Notes: generated from the letters alone by a model not told the origin. 52,781 nucleotides of DNA from Fimbriimonadaceae bacterium (GCA_025934835.1 JAICWL010000011.1:1-52781); one strand, 5' to 3'. Numbered from the stretch's first letter, positions 23,112 through 32,183 are shown. Program-made: numbers and translations.

Positions 23112-25352
23112 TCATCTTTCGAGCGCTTTCAGCAGATTCACCAGGAGTTCATGTCCCGCGGGATTCGCTGAGATGCCCTCAGGGGTGATTCCGAGTCCCC
23201 CACAAGGGCGAAGGCATGTGACCAGCAGTCCGTCTGCCCTCGCCACAATCGGCGCCTCGGCATAGGTACGCAAGTCGACGCGATTGACGAGGGTCTCCAA
23301 CTCGATGCCCGGAAACGCTCCGGGGTCGATAACCCGGTCGCAGGACACCGGAAGCAGCCTCTCCCAACGGTCGCGAAACGGCTCTAGCCAGCCAGACTGC
23401 CATTCATATCCCGCCTCTCGCCAAAACGGGGCGGGCGAGCAACCTTCTTCGGTCAGGAGCAGAAGCAGCTTGTTTCCAGCCGCCATCCGCTGGGCAAGGT
23501 CTGCCGGCGGCGACGTCGCTATGCAGACGCCCGACTTGTGTAGCTCGATCCCTGAGAGCCTGCCGGCCGGATCGAACAGCTCGCCGGCGCTGATCGGTCC
23601 GGGCGGCACGACCCATACGGGCCAGCGGTTCCGAGCTCCCAAGAACTCGACTTCGATCGCATAGTCGCCGGGCTCGGCGCAATACCAAAGGATTTGGCCG
23701 ACCTCGATGGGCTCGAGCGCGGACGCGGTTACGGCCGGCTCTGCACCGCGGGCCAGCACTTTGCCTTCCGAGTCGAGCACGCGCCAGATCAGCCCACCGG
23801 TGACGGTCTGCTCGGAATGGACTCCCACCTTCCAGAAAATCTGGCCCGGGTAGCGATTCCAAGGATCGACCCAACCCGGCCGGTTGCCGCCATGCTTCCA
23901 TGGAGGGCGGCGCTGTGGAATTAGGAACAGGGCCAGTGGGCCGTTCCAGGTTGCGCATTCCTGCTCGGTAAATCTCGGATCGCCCCAGTCGTCGAAGAAT
24001 CCGGAAGAGCTCATAGGCGTATCGCGCCAACCCGTGTTTACCGAGCCGGAGATCTCCGGCCTCGCGCGAACCCATTCGTGCACCGTCTTGCGGATGAATG
24101 CGGCTCTGGAGCGGGTGGACTCCATGAGCTGGGCATGTCCGCTTTTCGTGGGATAGTTCGCGAACCGGCTCTCGGCAACGAGTCTGGGCAGCTCATGCGT
24201 CCAGCGAACGCCTTGCTCGTTAAGCTCGGGCATGCTCGAAGCCCAGTACGGCAGTTCGTCGCCGACGCGTGCGAGGTCACGGTGAACGTCTGCGTCGTTG
24301 AATTCTCCCAGCAGCGTGGGCATCTGCGCGCGGGGCCAGCGAGCGAGCGAATCCAGCACGAGCGGATAGAACTGCAAGTCGCAATAGGGATGGAAGTCGT
24401 AGAAGCTGCCGAACTCCCTGGGATCGCCCCCGTACATCTCTGCCCCGCCGGAGTTGTCCTTGACTAGCGGGCATCCCGTTCGATTGCGCACGAGGTCGAC
24501 GAGATACTTCCGGAAGTCGGGGCCGGTCGATTCCGAAAGCTCACAGCCTATCGTCCATGCGATGACGCTCGGGTGGTGGGCATACTGCGAAGCGATGCGG
24601 TCGACTTCCTCGGCCATTTGAGCCTGCTTCGCCGGGTCGTCGGTCGGATCCCAAATCGGAAGCTCGATCCACGCGCGCATGTTTTCCCGCTCCAGGATCT
24701 CCAGGTATCGGTGCGGCGGGACCCAGAGGCAAAACTTCACGAGATTGAATCCCAGGGCCTTGGCGGCCCGGACCTCTCGCCGGATCGTGTCTTCCGGAGG
24801 GTTCGGGTGCCCGATCTCCGGATACCAGCCCCAATGCAGCAGCCCGCGAGCGTAGAACGGCTGCCCCTCGACATACAGGTGGCTCCCGACCACTTCAACC
24901 CGGCAATCGCGCTGCGGCGGCTCCTCCCTCTCGCCCGACAGAAGCTCGACTTCCCTGTAAATGCCGCCGAAGGTGTGATAGACGTACGGAAGGAATCCGC
25001 CGGCGACGTCCCGAACCGGATACGTCGGGCCGCCGCTCTTGGTGACTCGAACCTCGACTTGCGCCGTCTTTCCGGCGGCCCGCGTCAGAGGGACTTCGAA
25101 GGCGTCCCATATCCCCAGGTGCCGCGCGGCGGGTTCACCGTCCAGTAAGACTTCCGCGGCATACGAGACTCCATGGAATAGCAGGGACGGATTGTCCCGT
25201 GGAACTTCGACTTCTGCACGGTAGACCACGGGGCCCTCGCATGACACCGGAATGTCCTGGGCCCAGGCATGGGGGACGAGCACGGGTTTCGGCTCGCTGT
25301 TATCGCCATATTCGACCGTCCAACGCGCCACAGGGATTCGCTTCGCCGACAT
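23112..25352 (-). CDS. GH2-like glycoside hydrolase
   Basis: 746 residues from the ATG at 25352; the open frame continues far upstream but that part is antisense to purM and is not coding. Domain order is that of GH2: a sugar-binding jellyroll (~20-140, GVSYAAEVLLDGEPA, GGIYREVELLSG), an Ig-like segment, and a TIM barrel with GFNLVKFCLWVPP. The likely acid/base is Glu271, in WTIGCELSES, where the usual Asn before Glu is Cys; the nucleophile is Glu350 in LLGEFND. It lacks a signal peptide, suggesting cytoplasmic action on imported oligosaccharides. The C-terminal ~250 residues include a further beta domain and an unassigned end. It is divergent from purM. Confidence 0.82.
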   Translation of the reverse strand: MSAKRIPVARWTVEYGDNSEPKPVLVPHAWAQDIPVSCEGPVVYRAEVEVPRDNPSLLFHGVSYAAEVLLDGEPAARHLGIWDAFEVPLTRAAGKTAQVEVRVTKSGGPTYPVRDVAGGFLPYVYHTFGGIYREVELLSGEREEPPQRDCRVEVVGSHLYVEGQPFYARGLLHWGWYPEIGHPNPPEDTIRREVRAAKALGFNLVKFCLWVPPHRYLEILERENMRAWIELPIWDPTDDPAKQAQMAEEVDRIASQYAHHPSVIAWTIGCELSESTGPDFRKYLVDLVRNRTGCPLVKDNSGGAEMYGGDPREFGSFYDFHPYCDLQFYPLVLDSLARWPRAQMPTLLGEFNDADVHRDLARVGDELPYWASSMPELNEQGVRWTHELPRLVAESRFANYPTKSGHAQLMESTRSRAAFIRKTVHEWVRARPEISGSVNTGWRDTPMSSSGFFDDWGDPRFTEQECATWNGPLALFLIPQRRPPWKHGGNRPGWVDPWNRYPGQIFWKVGVHSEQTVTGGLIWRVLDSEGKVLARGAEPAVTASALEPIEVGQILWYCAEPGDYAIEVEFLGARNRWPVWVVPPGPISAGELFDPAGRLSGIELHKSGVCIATSPPADLAQRMAAGNKLLLLLTEEGCSPAPFWREAGYEWQSGWLEPFRDRWERLLPVSCDRVIDPGAFPGIELETLVNRVDLRTYAEAPIVARADGLLVTCLRPCGGLGITPEGISANPAGHELLVNLLKALER

Positions 25353-25396
25353 TGCCACCGAGTTTGCCCGATTCGTGACCGATATCGGCACGGGGG

Positions 25397-25402
25397 TAAC
25401 CT
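25397..25402 (+). promoter_or_regulatory. -10-like hexamer TAACCT, leaderless register
   Basis: TAACCT (TANNNT type) ends 7 bases before the purM ATG at 25410. No Shine-Dalgarno is present. Confidence 0.4.
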
Positions 25403-25409
25403 GACCGTC

Positions 25410-26447
25410 ATGCCCGAAGAGCTGACCTACCGGGATGCCGGTGTGAACATCGACGAAGCGGAACGGGCGCTCCGGGGTGTCGTCGGGGATATCCAGGCGA
25501 CCTATGACCAGAACGTTGTGGCGGGAGTTGGCAGTTTCGGCTCGCTCTACAGAGCCACGTTCGATGGAATCGAAAAGCCTCTGCTCGTGAGCAGCATCGA
25601 TAGCATCGGGACGAAGACGCGCGTGGCCGCGATGGTGGGCGATTACGGCGGGCTGGGGTACGACATCGTCAACCACTGCGTCAACGACATTCTTTGCCAG
25701 GGCGCGAAGCCGATCTACTTTCTCGATTACTTTGGGAGCTCGCGGCTCGAAGCGACCTTGTTCGACAAGATTGTCCGCAGCATGGCCCAAGCGTGCCAAG
25801 AGAACGAATGCAGCCTGATCGGCGGTGAGACCGCCGAGCTCCCGGATGTGTACCACCAGGATGAGATCGACGTCGTCGGCAGCATCGTGGGAGTTGTGGA
25901 TTTCGACCGCAAGCTGCCCCGCGGCAAGATGAAGCCGGGCGACGCCCTCGTGGGGATCGCCAGCAACGGGCTGCACACGAACGGCTACTCGCTCGCCAGG
26001 CGAGCGCTGTTCGAGGTCGGCGGCCTGTCCGTGCGAGACGGCGTGCCGGGGCTCGGGACGCGCATCGGAGAGGAGCTGCTGCGGCCGCACCGCTCGTATC
26101 TCCACGCGGTTTACCCGCTCTTGCAAGACACCGAAGGAATCTATGCGGTGTCTCATATTACGGGTGGCGGGTTGTATGGCAACTTACCGCGGGTGATGCC
26201 TTCGGACGTGCGCGCGGTGGTCGAGCGACGAACTTGGACGCCGCTCCCAATTTTCCAGCTTATACAAAGCGCGGGGAACATTCCGGATGCCGAGATGTAC
26301 CGCGCGTTCAACATGGGCGTCGGCATGGTGCTTTTCGTCGACCGCTTCAACGCCCCGGCCGTCGTGCAGCGCCTGCATTTGGCGGGAGAGTCGGCGGCCA
26401 TTATCGGCAATGTGGAAGCCGGCCCCCGGGACGTGCAAATCGTCTGA
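25410..26447 (+). CDS. purM: Phosphoribosylformylglycinamidine cyclo-ligase (AIR synthase)
   Basis: 345 residues from the ATG at 25410, full length for PurM. It closes the imidazole ring in the fifth step of purine synthesis, using ATP. Hallmarks are YRDAGVNIDEAERA at the N-terminus, GVGSFGSLY, SIDSIGTKT, VNHCVNDILCQGA, SLIGGETAELPDVY, SNGLHTNGYSLAR and HITGGGLYGNLPRV. The other pur genes are not nearby. A short GAGAGG/CCTCTC hairpin overlaps its stop codon. Confidence 0.97.
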   Translation: MPEELTYRDAGVNIDEAERALRGVVGDIQATYDQNVVAGVGSFGSLYRATFDGIEKPLLVSSIDSIGTKTRVAAMVGDYGGLGYDIVNHCVNDILCQGAKPIYFLDYFGSSRLEATLFDKIVRSMAQACQENECSLIGGETAELPDVYHQDEIDVVGSIVGVVDFDRKLPRGKMKPGDALVGIASNGLHTNGYSLARRALFEVGGLSVRDGVPGLGTRIGEELLRPHRSYLHAVYPLLQDTEGIYAVSHITGGGLYGNLPRVMPSDVRAVVERRTWTPLPIFQLIQSAGNIPDAEMYRAFNMGVGMVLFVDRFNAPAVVQRLHLAGESAAIIGNVEAGPRDVQIV

Positions 26448-27004
26448 GAGGGTTCCTCTCGGTCCGTGCTTTGCTTGGTAAACGGGGCGTTTTCGGTGGT
26501 TTTCCGGGCATTTTTTGTTGCCTGCTCTTAGGGTCGCGGCGAACTTTGAGAGGGAGTTCGTTTCGCAATTTTTACTTTTCGTTTTCCCTTAGGGTCACGG
26601 CGAACCTTGCGAGGTGAGTTCGTTTCGCAATTTTCACTTTTAGTTTTTGGCTGTCGATGTTTTTGCCATGGAGGAGGGGTGGGCCGCTTGCGGGCGTGGG
26701 CACAGGTAGTTAGTACAAGCCGAAGGCCCCAGTTGTAACAGGCTTTTTTCAGAACTTGGCAAGAATTGCGGGGCATTTAGCTTGGGACTTCATGAGTGCT
26801 TCGCCGAGCCAGGGCGCCTGGGCCGGATGAACGCGCTGCTGAAGCAGGCCCTCCCAAAGGGCGTGCGGCCCCATTCCGGGTCGGTCCCGGCCGGGTAGAT
26901 GATCGGGTGTCGATCCCACGGTCTGATCCGCGATGGCGCTCTGCGGCTCTGATTGACCGAGAGCCGACACCGGCGAGCGGCGTAGGAATCGCTCCCGGCT
27001 CGTT
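26448..27004. other. 557-base gene-free region
   Basis: No ORF here has a credible start, ribosome site or family match. Contents in order: a small hairpin at the purM stop (GAGAGG 26446-26451 / CCTCTC 26455-26460); the 61-bp tandem repeat listed separately; a GC-rich purine tract near 26670; a TTTTTT run at about 26744-26750 after a CCCCAGTTGTAACAGG segment; then ~250 bases of GC-rich sequence with several short inverted repeats, for example GGGTCGGTCCCGGCCGG. A 73-codon minus-strand frame at 26749-26970 has no ribosome site and is not called. The last 250 bases could encode a structured RNA or be the remnant of a repeat element; this is a guess. Confidence 0.55.
26527..26648. repeat. Two-copy 61-bp tandem repeat with hairpin and T-rich half
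   Basis: Unit 1 (26527-26587) and unit 2 (26588-26648) both run CTTAGGGTC(G/A)CGGCGAAC... then GAGTTCGTTTCGCAATTTT(T/C)ACTTTT. They differ at a handful of positions and one indel. Each contains an inverted repeat (CGAACT/AGTTCG in unit 1; CGAAC/GTTCG plus CCT/AGG in unit 2) followed by a T-rich run, so each could fold as a terminator-like hairpin. Changes within the arms of unit 2 partly compensate each other. Confidence 0.75.
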
Positions 27005-27250
27005 CTAGGAGGCGGCCTTCGCCGGAAGCATCGGGCAGGTCGCGTAGACCCGTCGGGAATGCGGATCGACGCTCACGGTCACCTCGCGCTCCAGCCGCGA
27101 GCCACGAAGCTCGCTGAGGTACACGCGCCCGATGCATGGCGACTCGGAAAGCTTCTGCAGGTAGGCGCTCAGGTCCGAAATTTCGTCCGGCGTCAGAACG
27201 ATCTCGACGTCGTTAAGGCTCCTATTTGTTTCGTAATCGACAATTCGCAT
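27005..27250 (-). CDS. Small protein of unknown function
   Basis: 81 residues from the ATG at 27250; the longer ATG at 27331 is not supported. The sequence has one strand-helix pattern: MRIVDYETNRSLNDVEI, then LTPDEISDLSAYLQKL (a helix with an LTPDE cap), then VYLSELRGSRLEREVTVSVD. Two cysteines are present. No signal peptide. Divergent from hisC. Not recognised. Confidence 0.6.
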   Translation of the reverse strand: MRIVDYETNRSLNDVEIVLTPDEISDLSAYLQKLSESPCIGRVYLSELRGSRLEREVTVSVDPHSRRVYATCPMLPAKAAS

Positions 27251-27399
27251 CCGTGAATCCCTGCTGCCTATGACTACCGGAGAGGCTGCCTGAAAGGTTT
27301 CTGCTTTAGGTCTTCCGGTATCGGACAACAAGCCAAGACGCCGCGCGGGTGACGTCGTTCACCGTAAGGCTGCGGTTCCAGGCTTACGACCTATCCGGC

Positions 27400-27405
27400 C
27401 ATAAT
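27400..27405 (+). promoter_or_regulatory. -10-like hexamer CATAAT, leaderless register
   Basis: CATAAT ends 7 bases before the hisC ATG at 27413. No Shine-Dalgarno is present. Confidence 0.5.
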
Positions 27406-27412
27406 CTGTACC

Positions 27413-28522
27413 ATGAATTCAGTTCGGCCGAGCGTGCTCGCAATGCGCCCCTACTCGCCGGGAAAGCCGGCCGAGGAGCTTCAGCGCGAGCTCGGCCTCG
27501 ACCGCATCATCAAGCTTGCGAGCAACGAAAACCCCCTTGGGCCCTCGCCGAGGGCCGTCCAAGCTGCAAAAAGTGCTGCCGAAAGGATGCATATCTACCC
27601 CGACGGCTCTGCGTACGAGCTCAAGCAAGCTGTTGCCCGGGCGACCGGAATGCCGGCGAGCAGCATTATCGTGGGGAATGGCAGCGACGAGCTGATTCAC
27701 CTTCTCGGCCTCATTCTTCTGGGCTTTGAGGACGACGAGGTGCTCATCGGCAATCCGACGTTCGTGCGATACGCTGCGGCCGCGCATCTCGCACCGTGCA
27801 AGCTCGTCGAGGTTCCTCTCGACGCGAGTGCCCGACATGATCTGCCGGCCATGTCGAGGGCTCTGACGGACAGAACCAAGCTGGTTTTCATCGCGAACCC
27901 GAATAACCCCACGGGCACGCTGGTTCGGCGTCCGGAAGTCGACCGCTTCGTGCGCGATCTTCCTCCGCAGACATTACTGGTGCTGGACGAGGCGTATTAC
28001 GAATTCGCCGCGCATGTGGAGGATTTCCCACGGTCGACGGACTACATCCTCGACGGGGCGAACGTCATAGGGCTCAGAACTCTCAGCAAGGCATACGGGA
28101 TGGCCGGCCTGAGACTCGGCTACGGATTCGGCCCGGATTGGGTGAGCGATGCGATCGACCGAGCGAGGGAGCCTTTCGATGTGAACTCGCTCGCGCAGGC
28201 CGCCGGAATCGCGGCGCTAGAAGACACCGACCATGTGGCGCGCACCGTCGAAAACAACCGGCGGGGTCTCGAGTTTCTGGCAGCGCTGTTTCGGGAAGTC
28301 GGCGCGAAGCCGTTCGAGAGCTATGCGAACTTCCTATTCGCCGATCTAGGAAGGCCGGCGCGTCCGGTTTTCGAAGCTTTGCTCGAACGAGGAGTCATTG
28401 TGCGGCCCGGCGACGTGCTCGGCAACCCGAACTGTTTGAGAGTGAGCGTGGGAACACAAGAGGAAATGGAGATATTCGCGAAAGAATTTCGCCGCATTAT
28501 GCGGCCGGCGGTGGCGCATTGA
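27413..28522 (+). CDS. hisC: Histidinol-phosphate aminotransferase family, possibly aromatic aminotransferase
   Basis: 369 residues, full length for a class I/II PLP aminotransferase of the HisC branch. Signature blocks: RPSVLAMRPYSPGKPAEEL and LASNENPLGPSP near the N-terminus; FIANPNNPTGT at 159-169; Asp192 and Tyr195 in LDEAYYEF; and RTLSKAYGMAGLRLG with the PLP-binding Lys226. HisC homologues often also transaminate phenylpyruvate or hydroxyphenylpyruvate. Because its stop overlaps aroF, a role in aromatic amino acid synthesis is as likely as one in histidine synthesis; sequence alone does not decide. Confidence 0.88.
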   Translation: MNSVRPSVLAMRPYSPGKPAEELQRELGLDRIIKLASNENPLGPSPRAVQAAKSAAERMHIYPDGSAYELKQAVARATGMPASSIIVGNGSDELIHLLGLILLGFEDDEVLIGNPTFVRYAAAAHLAPCKLVEVPLDASARHDLPAMSRALTDRTKLVFIANPNNPTGTLVRRPEVDRFVRDLPPQTLLVLDEAYYEFAAHVEDFPRSTDYILDGANVIGLRTLSKAYGMAGLRLGYGFGPDWVSDAIDRAREPFDVNSLAQAAGIAALEDTDHVARTVENNRRGLEFLAALFREVGAKPFESYANFLFADLGRPARPVFEALLERGVIVRPGDVLGNPNCLRVSVGTQEEMEIFAKEFRRIMRPAVAH

Positions 28523-29565
28523 TCATTGTCATGAAGTCGGGCAGCAGCCCGCAAGAAGTCCAGGAAGTCAGCGACCGGCTAAGCGAACTCGGCTACATGG
28601 TGAACCCGATCTTCGGCGTCGAGAAGACGGTCATCGGCGCCGTGGGTGGCCCCGAACTCGATAAGATCGAGGCTGCGGACCAGCTTAAGGCGTACACGGG
28701 CGTCGAAGACGTGATCTTCATTACGAAGCCTTATAAATTCGTGGCGCGCGAATCGCGCAAGGCGAACACGGTCATCGAAGTCGGAGAGGTGAAGATCGGC
28801 GGGCCAGAAGTGGTGATGATGGCCGGCCCGTGCACCGTGGAAAGCGAGGAGCAGCTCTTCAAGACCGCCGAAGCGGTGGCCGCCTCGGGCGCGAAGGTGC
28901 TTCGCGGCGGGGCGTATAAGCCGTCGACCTCGCCCTACTCGTTCCATGGCATGGGCGTGGCGGGCCTAGAGCTCCTTCGAGAGGCAGCGCGCCGATTCCA
29001 TCTGAAGATCGTCACCGAGGTGATGCACGTACGCAAAGTCGACGAGGTGGCCGAGTACGCGGACATCCTTCAGATCGGCACCCGAAACATGCAGAACTAT
29101 GAGATCCTGCGCGAGGTAGGGCAGCTCCGCAAGCCGGTCATGCTGAAGCGCGGCATGACGGCCAAGCTGGAAGAGTTTTTGCTCGCCGCGGAGTACATCG
29201 CCAGCGGAGGTAACGAGAACATCCTTCTTTGCGAGCGAGGCATCCGCACGTTCGAGCCCTACACACGCAACACGCTCGACCTCTCGGCGGTGCCTGCGCT
29301 TCGTTCGCTGACCCATCTTCCCGTCGTCGTAGACCCTTCACAGGGCACGGGGCGGCGCGAGTTGGTGCCTCCGATGTGCAAGGCCGCGGTGGCGGTCGGC
29401 GCCGACGGCCTGCTGGTGGAAGTGCATCCGAACCCGGATCACGCGATCAAGGACGGCGCGCAGAGCATCACGATCTCGGCATTCCAAGAAATGATGCCTG
29501 AGCTGCGGGCAATCGCCGGAGCGATTGGGCGCTCGATGCAGAGTGACGCGTCGCCGGTCGGCTAG
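28519..29565 (+). CDS. aroF: DAHP synthase, type I-beta, with N-terminal regulatory domain
   Basis: 348 residues. The start is the TTG at 28519 that overlaps the hisC stop (TTGA); the protein then begins [17 protein letters not shown], as in Thermotoga-type enzymes. Residues 1-70 form a ferredoxin-like (ACT-like) domain used for tyrosine/phenylalanine feedback control; residues ~85-348 are the (beta/alpha)8 core. Conserved catalytic blocks include [40 protein letters not shown] and DPSQGTG. It makes the first committed compound of the shikimate pathway from PEP and erythrose-4-phosphate. Confidence 0.95.
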   Translation: MIIVMKSGSSPQEVQEVSDRLSELGYMVNPIFGVEKTVIGAVGGPELDKIEAADQLKAYTGVEDVIFITKPYKFVARESRKANTVIEVGEVKIGGPEVVMMAGPCTVESEEQLFKTAEAVAASGAKVLRGGAYKPSTSPYSFHGMGVAGLELLREAARRFHLKIVTEVMHVRKVDEVAEYADILQIGTRNMQNYEILREVGQLRKPVMLKRGMTAKLEEFLLAAEYIASGGNENILLCERGIRTFEPYTRNTLDLSAVPALRSLTHLPVVVDPSQGTGRRELVPPMCKAAVAVGADGLLVEVHPNPDHAIKDGAQSITISAFQEMMPELRAIAGAIGRSMQSDASPVG

Positions 29566-30872
29566 CCGCCCTGTAGCGCGGCCAGCTTCGGCTCCCGTTC
29601 CGACTCCGGCAGGGTTTCGTCTAGCGGCAATCCGACTTTTCGGTAGATCGCCACGAAGATGGGCGAGGCCATCATGGTCGTGAGGATAGCCATCAGCACC
29701 AAGATCGTGTAAAGCCTCTGCGTGATGACGCCTTGCGCAAGGCCGATGTTGATGATGATCAGCTCCATTAGCCCGCGAGAGTTCATCAGCGTGCCGATTG
29801 CCCACGAGTCGCGCCAATTCTCTCCACTCGCCCTTGTGGCGAACGTGCATGCGAGTCCTTTGCCGGCGATCGCGAGTACGGACACGAGCCCGGTGACCAT
29901 CCAAAGCTCGGCCGAATCGAGCCGTCCGATGTTCGCATTCAAGCCGGAGTAAACGAAGAAGAACGGCAGGAGCACTCCGACGGTCAACGGCTCGAGCTTG
30001 GCTTTCAGCTCCGTGGCGAAGCGCCCGCGCGGCATCGAGACGCCGGTTATGAACGCACCAAACACCGCGTAAATCCCGATTGCGTCGGTGTAGTAGGCGG
30101 CCATGTAGAGGATCGTCACCACCAACAGGAACAGGTTCATGGACATCCCGTCCTCTCGCTCGACGACTTTGGCCAGCTTGGCAAAGATCGGGCGGCCGAA
30201 TCCGATCATTAAAGCGCCGAATGCCAACCCTCCGCCGATCGCGTATATCGCGTAGGTGTAGCTTCCCTTGCTGAATGCCAGCACGATGGCCAGGATCGAC
30301 CATGCGGCGGCGTCATCCGTTGCGCCCGCGCCGAGGGCCAAGGTGCCCATAGTGGTGCCTGCGATGCCACGCTCGATGATGATCCGAGCCAGCATGGGGA
30401 ACGCGGTGATGCACATTGCCGCGCCCATGTAGAGCGCTTGGCTTTCCGGGCTGATTCCGTTCGCGAAGAACTCGTATCGATTCCCCACGACTAGCGAAAG
30501 GCCCGCACCGAGAATGAACGGCATGATGATGCCGGCCAACGACACGGAGATTGCGCCCTTGGCACGATGCCGGATCAGGTCGATGTTGAAGTCGAGCCCG
30601 ACCATGAACATGTAGAAAACGAGCCCGAGCTGGGCGATAACGTACAGAACCGACATCGAAGCGCCCGCGGACTTCGGAGGAAACAGCCAGGCCTCCGCTT
30701 TCGGGGACAAAATGGCGAGCACCGACGGCCCCAGCAGCACGCCTGCCACCATCTCCATGACGACTTGCGTCTGCCCCAGAAACCGGTTGCCGAGCCAGCC
30801 AAGGCCGCGACATACGAGGAGCACCAGCAGAAGCTGGAGCATGAACCGGCACATCAGATCGACGTCGGACAT
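29562..30872 (-). CDS. Cation:proton antiporter (CPA2/KefB-like)
   Basis: 436 residues from the ATG at 30872, where a TAGAAT hexamer lies 7 bases upstream; an ATG at 30881 is 3 codons longer. About twelve hydrophobic segments are seen, with the CPA2 landmarks LGPSVLA, QLGLVFYMFMVGLDF and GAGATDDAAAW, whose paired aspartates (D-D) form the ion-binding site. The latter motif corresponds to the GxxxDDxxA element of electrogenic Na+/H+ and K+/H+ exchangers. No TrkA-N domain follows, so it is a bare transporter. The ion is not predictable. It converges on aroF with a 4-base overlap. Confidence 0.9.
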   Translation of the reverse strand: MSDVDLMCRFMLQLLLVLLVCRGLGWLGNRFLGQTQVVMEMVAGVLLGPSVLAILSPKAEAWLFPPKSAGASMSVLYVIAQLGLVFYMFMVGLDFNIDLIRHRAKGAISVSLAGIIMPFILGAGLSLVVGNRYEFFANGISPESQALYMGAAMCITAFPMLARIIIERGIAGTTMGTLALGAGATDDAAAWSILAIVLAFSKGSYTYAIYAIGGGLAFGALMIGFGRPIFAKLAKVVEREDGMSMNLFLLVVTILYMAAYYTDAIGIYAVFGAFITGVSMPRGRFATELKAKLEPLTVGVLLPFFFVYSGLNANIGRLDSAELWMVTGLVSVLAIAGKGLACTFATRASGENWRDSWAIGTLMNSRGLMELIIINIGLAQGVITQRLYTILVLMAILTTMMASPIFVAIYRKVGLPLDETLPESEREPKLAALQGG

Positions 30873-30879
30873 GGGTCTC

Positions 30880-30885
30880 ATTCTA
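30880..30885 (-). promoter_or_regulatory. -10-like hexamer TAGAAT, leaderless register
   Basis: On the minus strand TAGAAT ends 7 bases before the antiporter ATG at 30872; no Shine-Dalgarno is present. Confidence 0.45.
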
Positions 30886-31007
30886 AGCGAAACTCGCCAC
30901 ATTTGTGCGACTAATCCGTGCTCCGCCGCAAGGGCGTTGGGCCTAGAGCCTGAACGGACGCGCGCCACGCCGTGTTTCTCGTAGAACAAGTCGTTAGGCG
31001 AGTCGAA

Positions 31008-32144
31008 ATGAAGAAGTCAGGACTGCTGCTGGTTGTTATCGCGTGCTTCGTGGGTGTTTTCGCGGCTCTGCGCGTAGATCGCTGGCTGCAACAGCGAGGA
31101 GACCTGGGGATCCTCGGATCGGATACCCCGGACGCCTCGCTGTTCCATGTCGTCGATCAGCCGAGCACTCTGCCGACGCCGGTCGACTTTCGCGTCGCCG
31201 CGAAGAAGGTCATGCCGTCGGTAGTGAGCATCGATCGGTATTCGCGCGTCGCGCGTGGATTCTTCGACACCGAGGGCACGGTCGCCGAGACCGGCCAAGG
31301 CTCGGGCGTAATCCTCAGCAAAGACGGATTGATCGTCACGAACAACCATGTCGTGCAAGACGCCGTGCAGGTCAAGGTTCGCCTGCCGGATAAGCGCACA
31401 TTCGTAGCGAAGGTGCTGGGCAAGGATGCCCGAAGCGATTTGGCCGTCATCAAGATCGAGGCTTCAAACCTGGTACCGATCGAGATCGGCGACAGCAACT
31501 CGATCGCAGTCGGAGAATGGGTTCTGGCAGTGGGCAACCCGCTCGGATTCGATAATACGGTCAGCGTGGGCGTCGTGAGCTCGCTCAACCGAGATTTGCC
31601 GGTAGGAACCAGCGGCTTGGTCAATGCCATCCAGACCGATGCGGCGATCAACCCGGGCAACTCGGGCGGCGCGCTGTCCGATTCGCAAGGCAGGCTGATC
31701 GGCATCAATTCCGCGATCGCCAGCCCAAATGGGGGCGGTGTCGGCATCGGCTTCGCGATCCCCGTCGACCGCGTGAAGACGGTCGTGAGCGACATCGTGA
31801 AGCTCGGATACGCTCGCTACGCAGGGCTGGGAGTGAGCTTCAACCCGCAGTACGATGGAGCGTTGGGCGATTCCGACATGCGTGACCAACTGGCGCAGGC
31901 TACAGGTTCGACGGACATTCCGCAAACCGGAATCATCGTGCTGCAGTCTTCGGGCGCCGCGCAGGAGTCCGGCATTCGGCAGTACGATGTGATCGAGGCG
32001 ATCGACGGGCAGCCGATCGAGACCAGCTTTGAGCTCAACAAGGCACTCATCAACCGCAAGCCGGGCGAAGCCGTAAACGTGAAGTATTGGGATCGCGGCC
32101 AGGACAAGACGGCCAAAGTGGTGCTCCAGGAGATTCACTCATAG
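31008..32144 (+). CDS. HtrA/DegP-family serine protease with one PDZ domain
   Basis: 378 residues from the ATG at 31008, chosen because a signal anchor follows (KKSGLLLVVIACFVGVFAALRVD). The chymotrypsin-fold protease has a full triad: His114 (TNNHVV), Asp144 (ARSDLAVI) and Ser219 (NPGNSGGAL). A single PDZ domain spans ~295-375 (GIIVLQSSGAAQESGIRQYDVIEAIDGQPI). The layout fits DegS- or single-PDZ HtrA proteins that act in the cell envelope on misfolded proteins or cleave regulatory factors. It lies divergent from the antiporter gene, with the two starts about 135 bases apart. Confidence 0.93.
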   Translation: MKKSGLLLVVIACFVGVFAALRVDRWLQQRGDLGILGSDTPDASLFHVVDQPSTLPTPVDFRVAAKKVMPSVVSIDRYSRVARGFFDTEGTVAETGQGSGVILSKDGLIVTNNHVVQDAVQVKVRLPDKRTFVAKVLGKDARSDLAVIKIEASNLVPIEIGDSNSIAVGEWVLAVGNPLGFDNTVSVGVVSSLNRDLPVGTSGLVNAIQTDAAINPGNSGGALSDSQGRLIGINSAIASPNGGGVGIGFAIPVDRVKTVVSDIVKLGYARYAGLGVSFNPQYDGALGDSDMRDQLAQATGSTDIPQTGIIVLQSSGAAQESGIRQYDVIEAIDGQPIETSFELNKALINRKPGEAVNVKYWDRGQDKTAKVVLQEIHS

Positions 32145-32183
32145 CGGCTGCAGGCATTGTCGCCTGTTCGATTATCCGGGGAC

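Noticed and set aside
23179-23403. Frame inside the C-terminal part of the GH2 gene
   Set aside because: Shadow frame; it breaks the long GH2 reading frame and has no features.
25353-26156. Long upstream extension of the minus-strand GH2 frame
   Set aside because: It is antisense to purM, a certain gene, lacks family resemblance and carries no ribosome site; the GH2 fold begins right after 25352.
26528-26776. 82-codon minus-strand frame over the 61-bp repeat
   Set aside because: Its Lys/Arg-rich repeats merely translate the tandem DNA repeat; no ribosome site or homology.
26749-26970. 73-codon minus-strand frame in the gene-free region
   Set aside because: No ribosome site and no recognised family; kept as a note within the region entry only.
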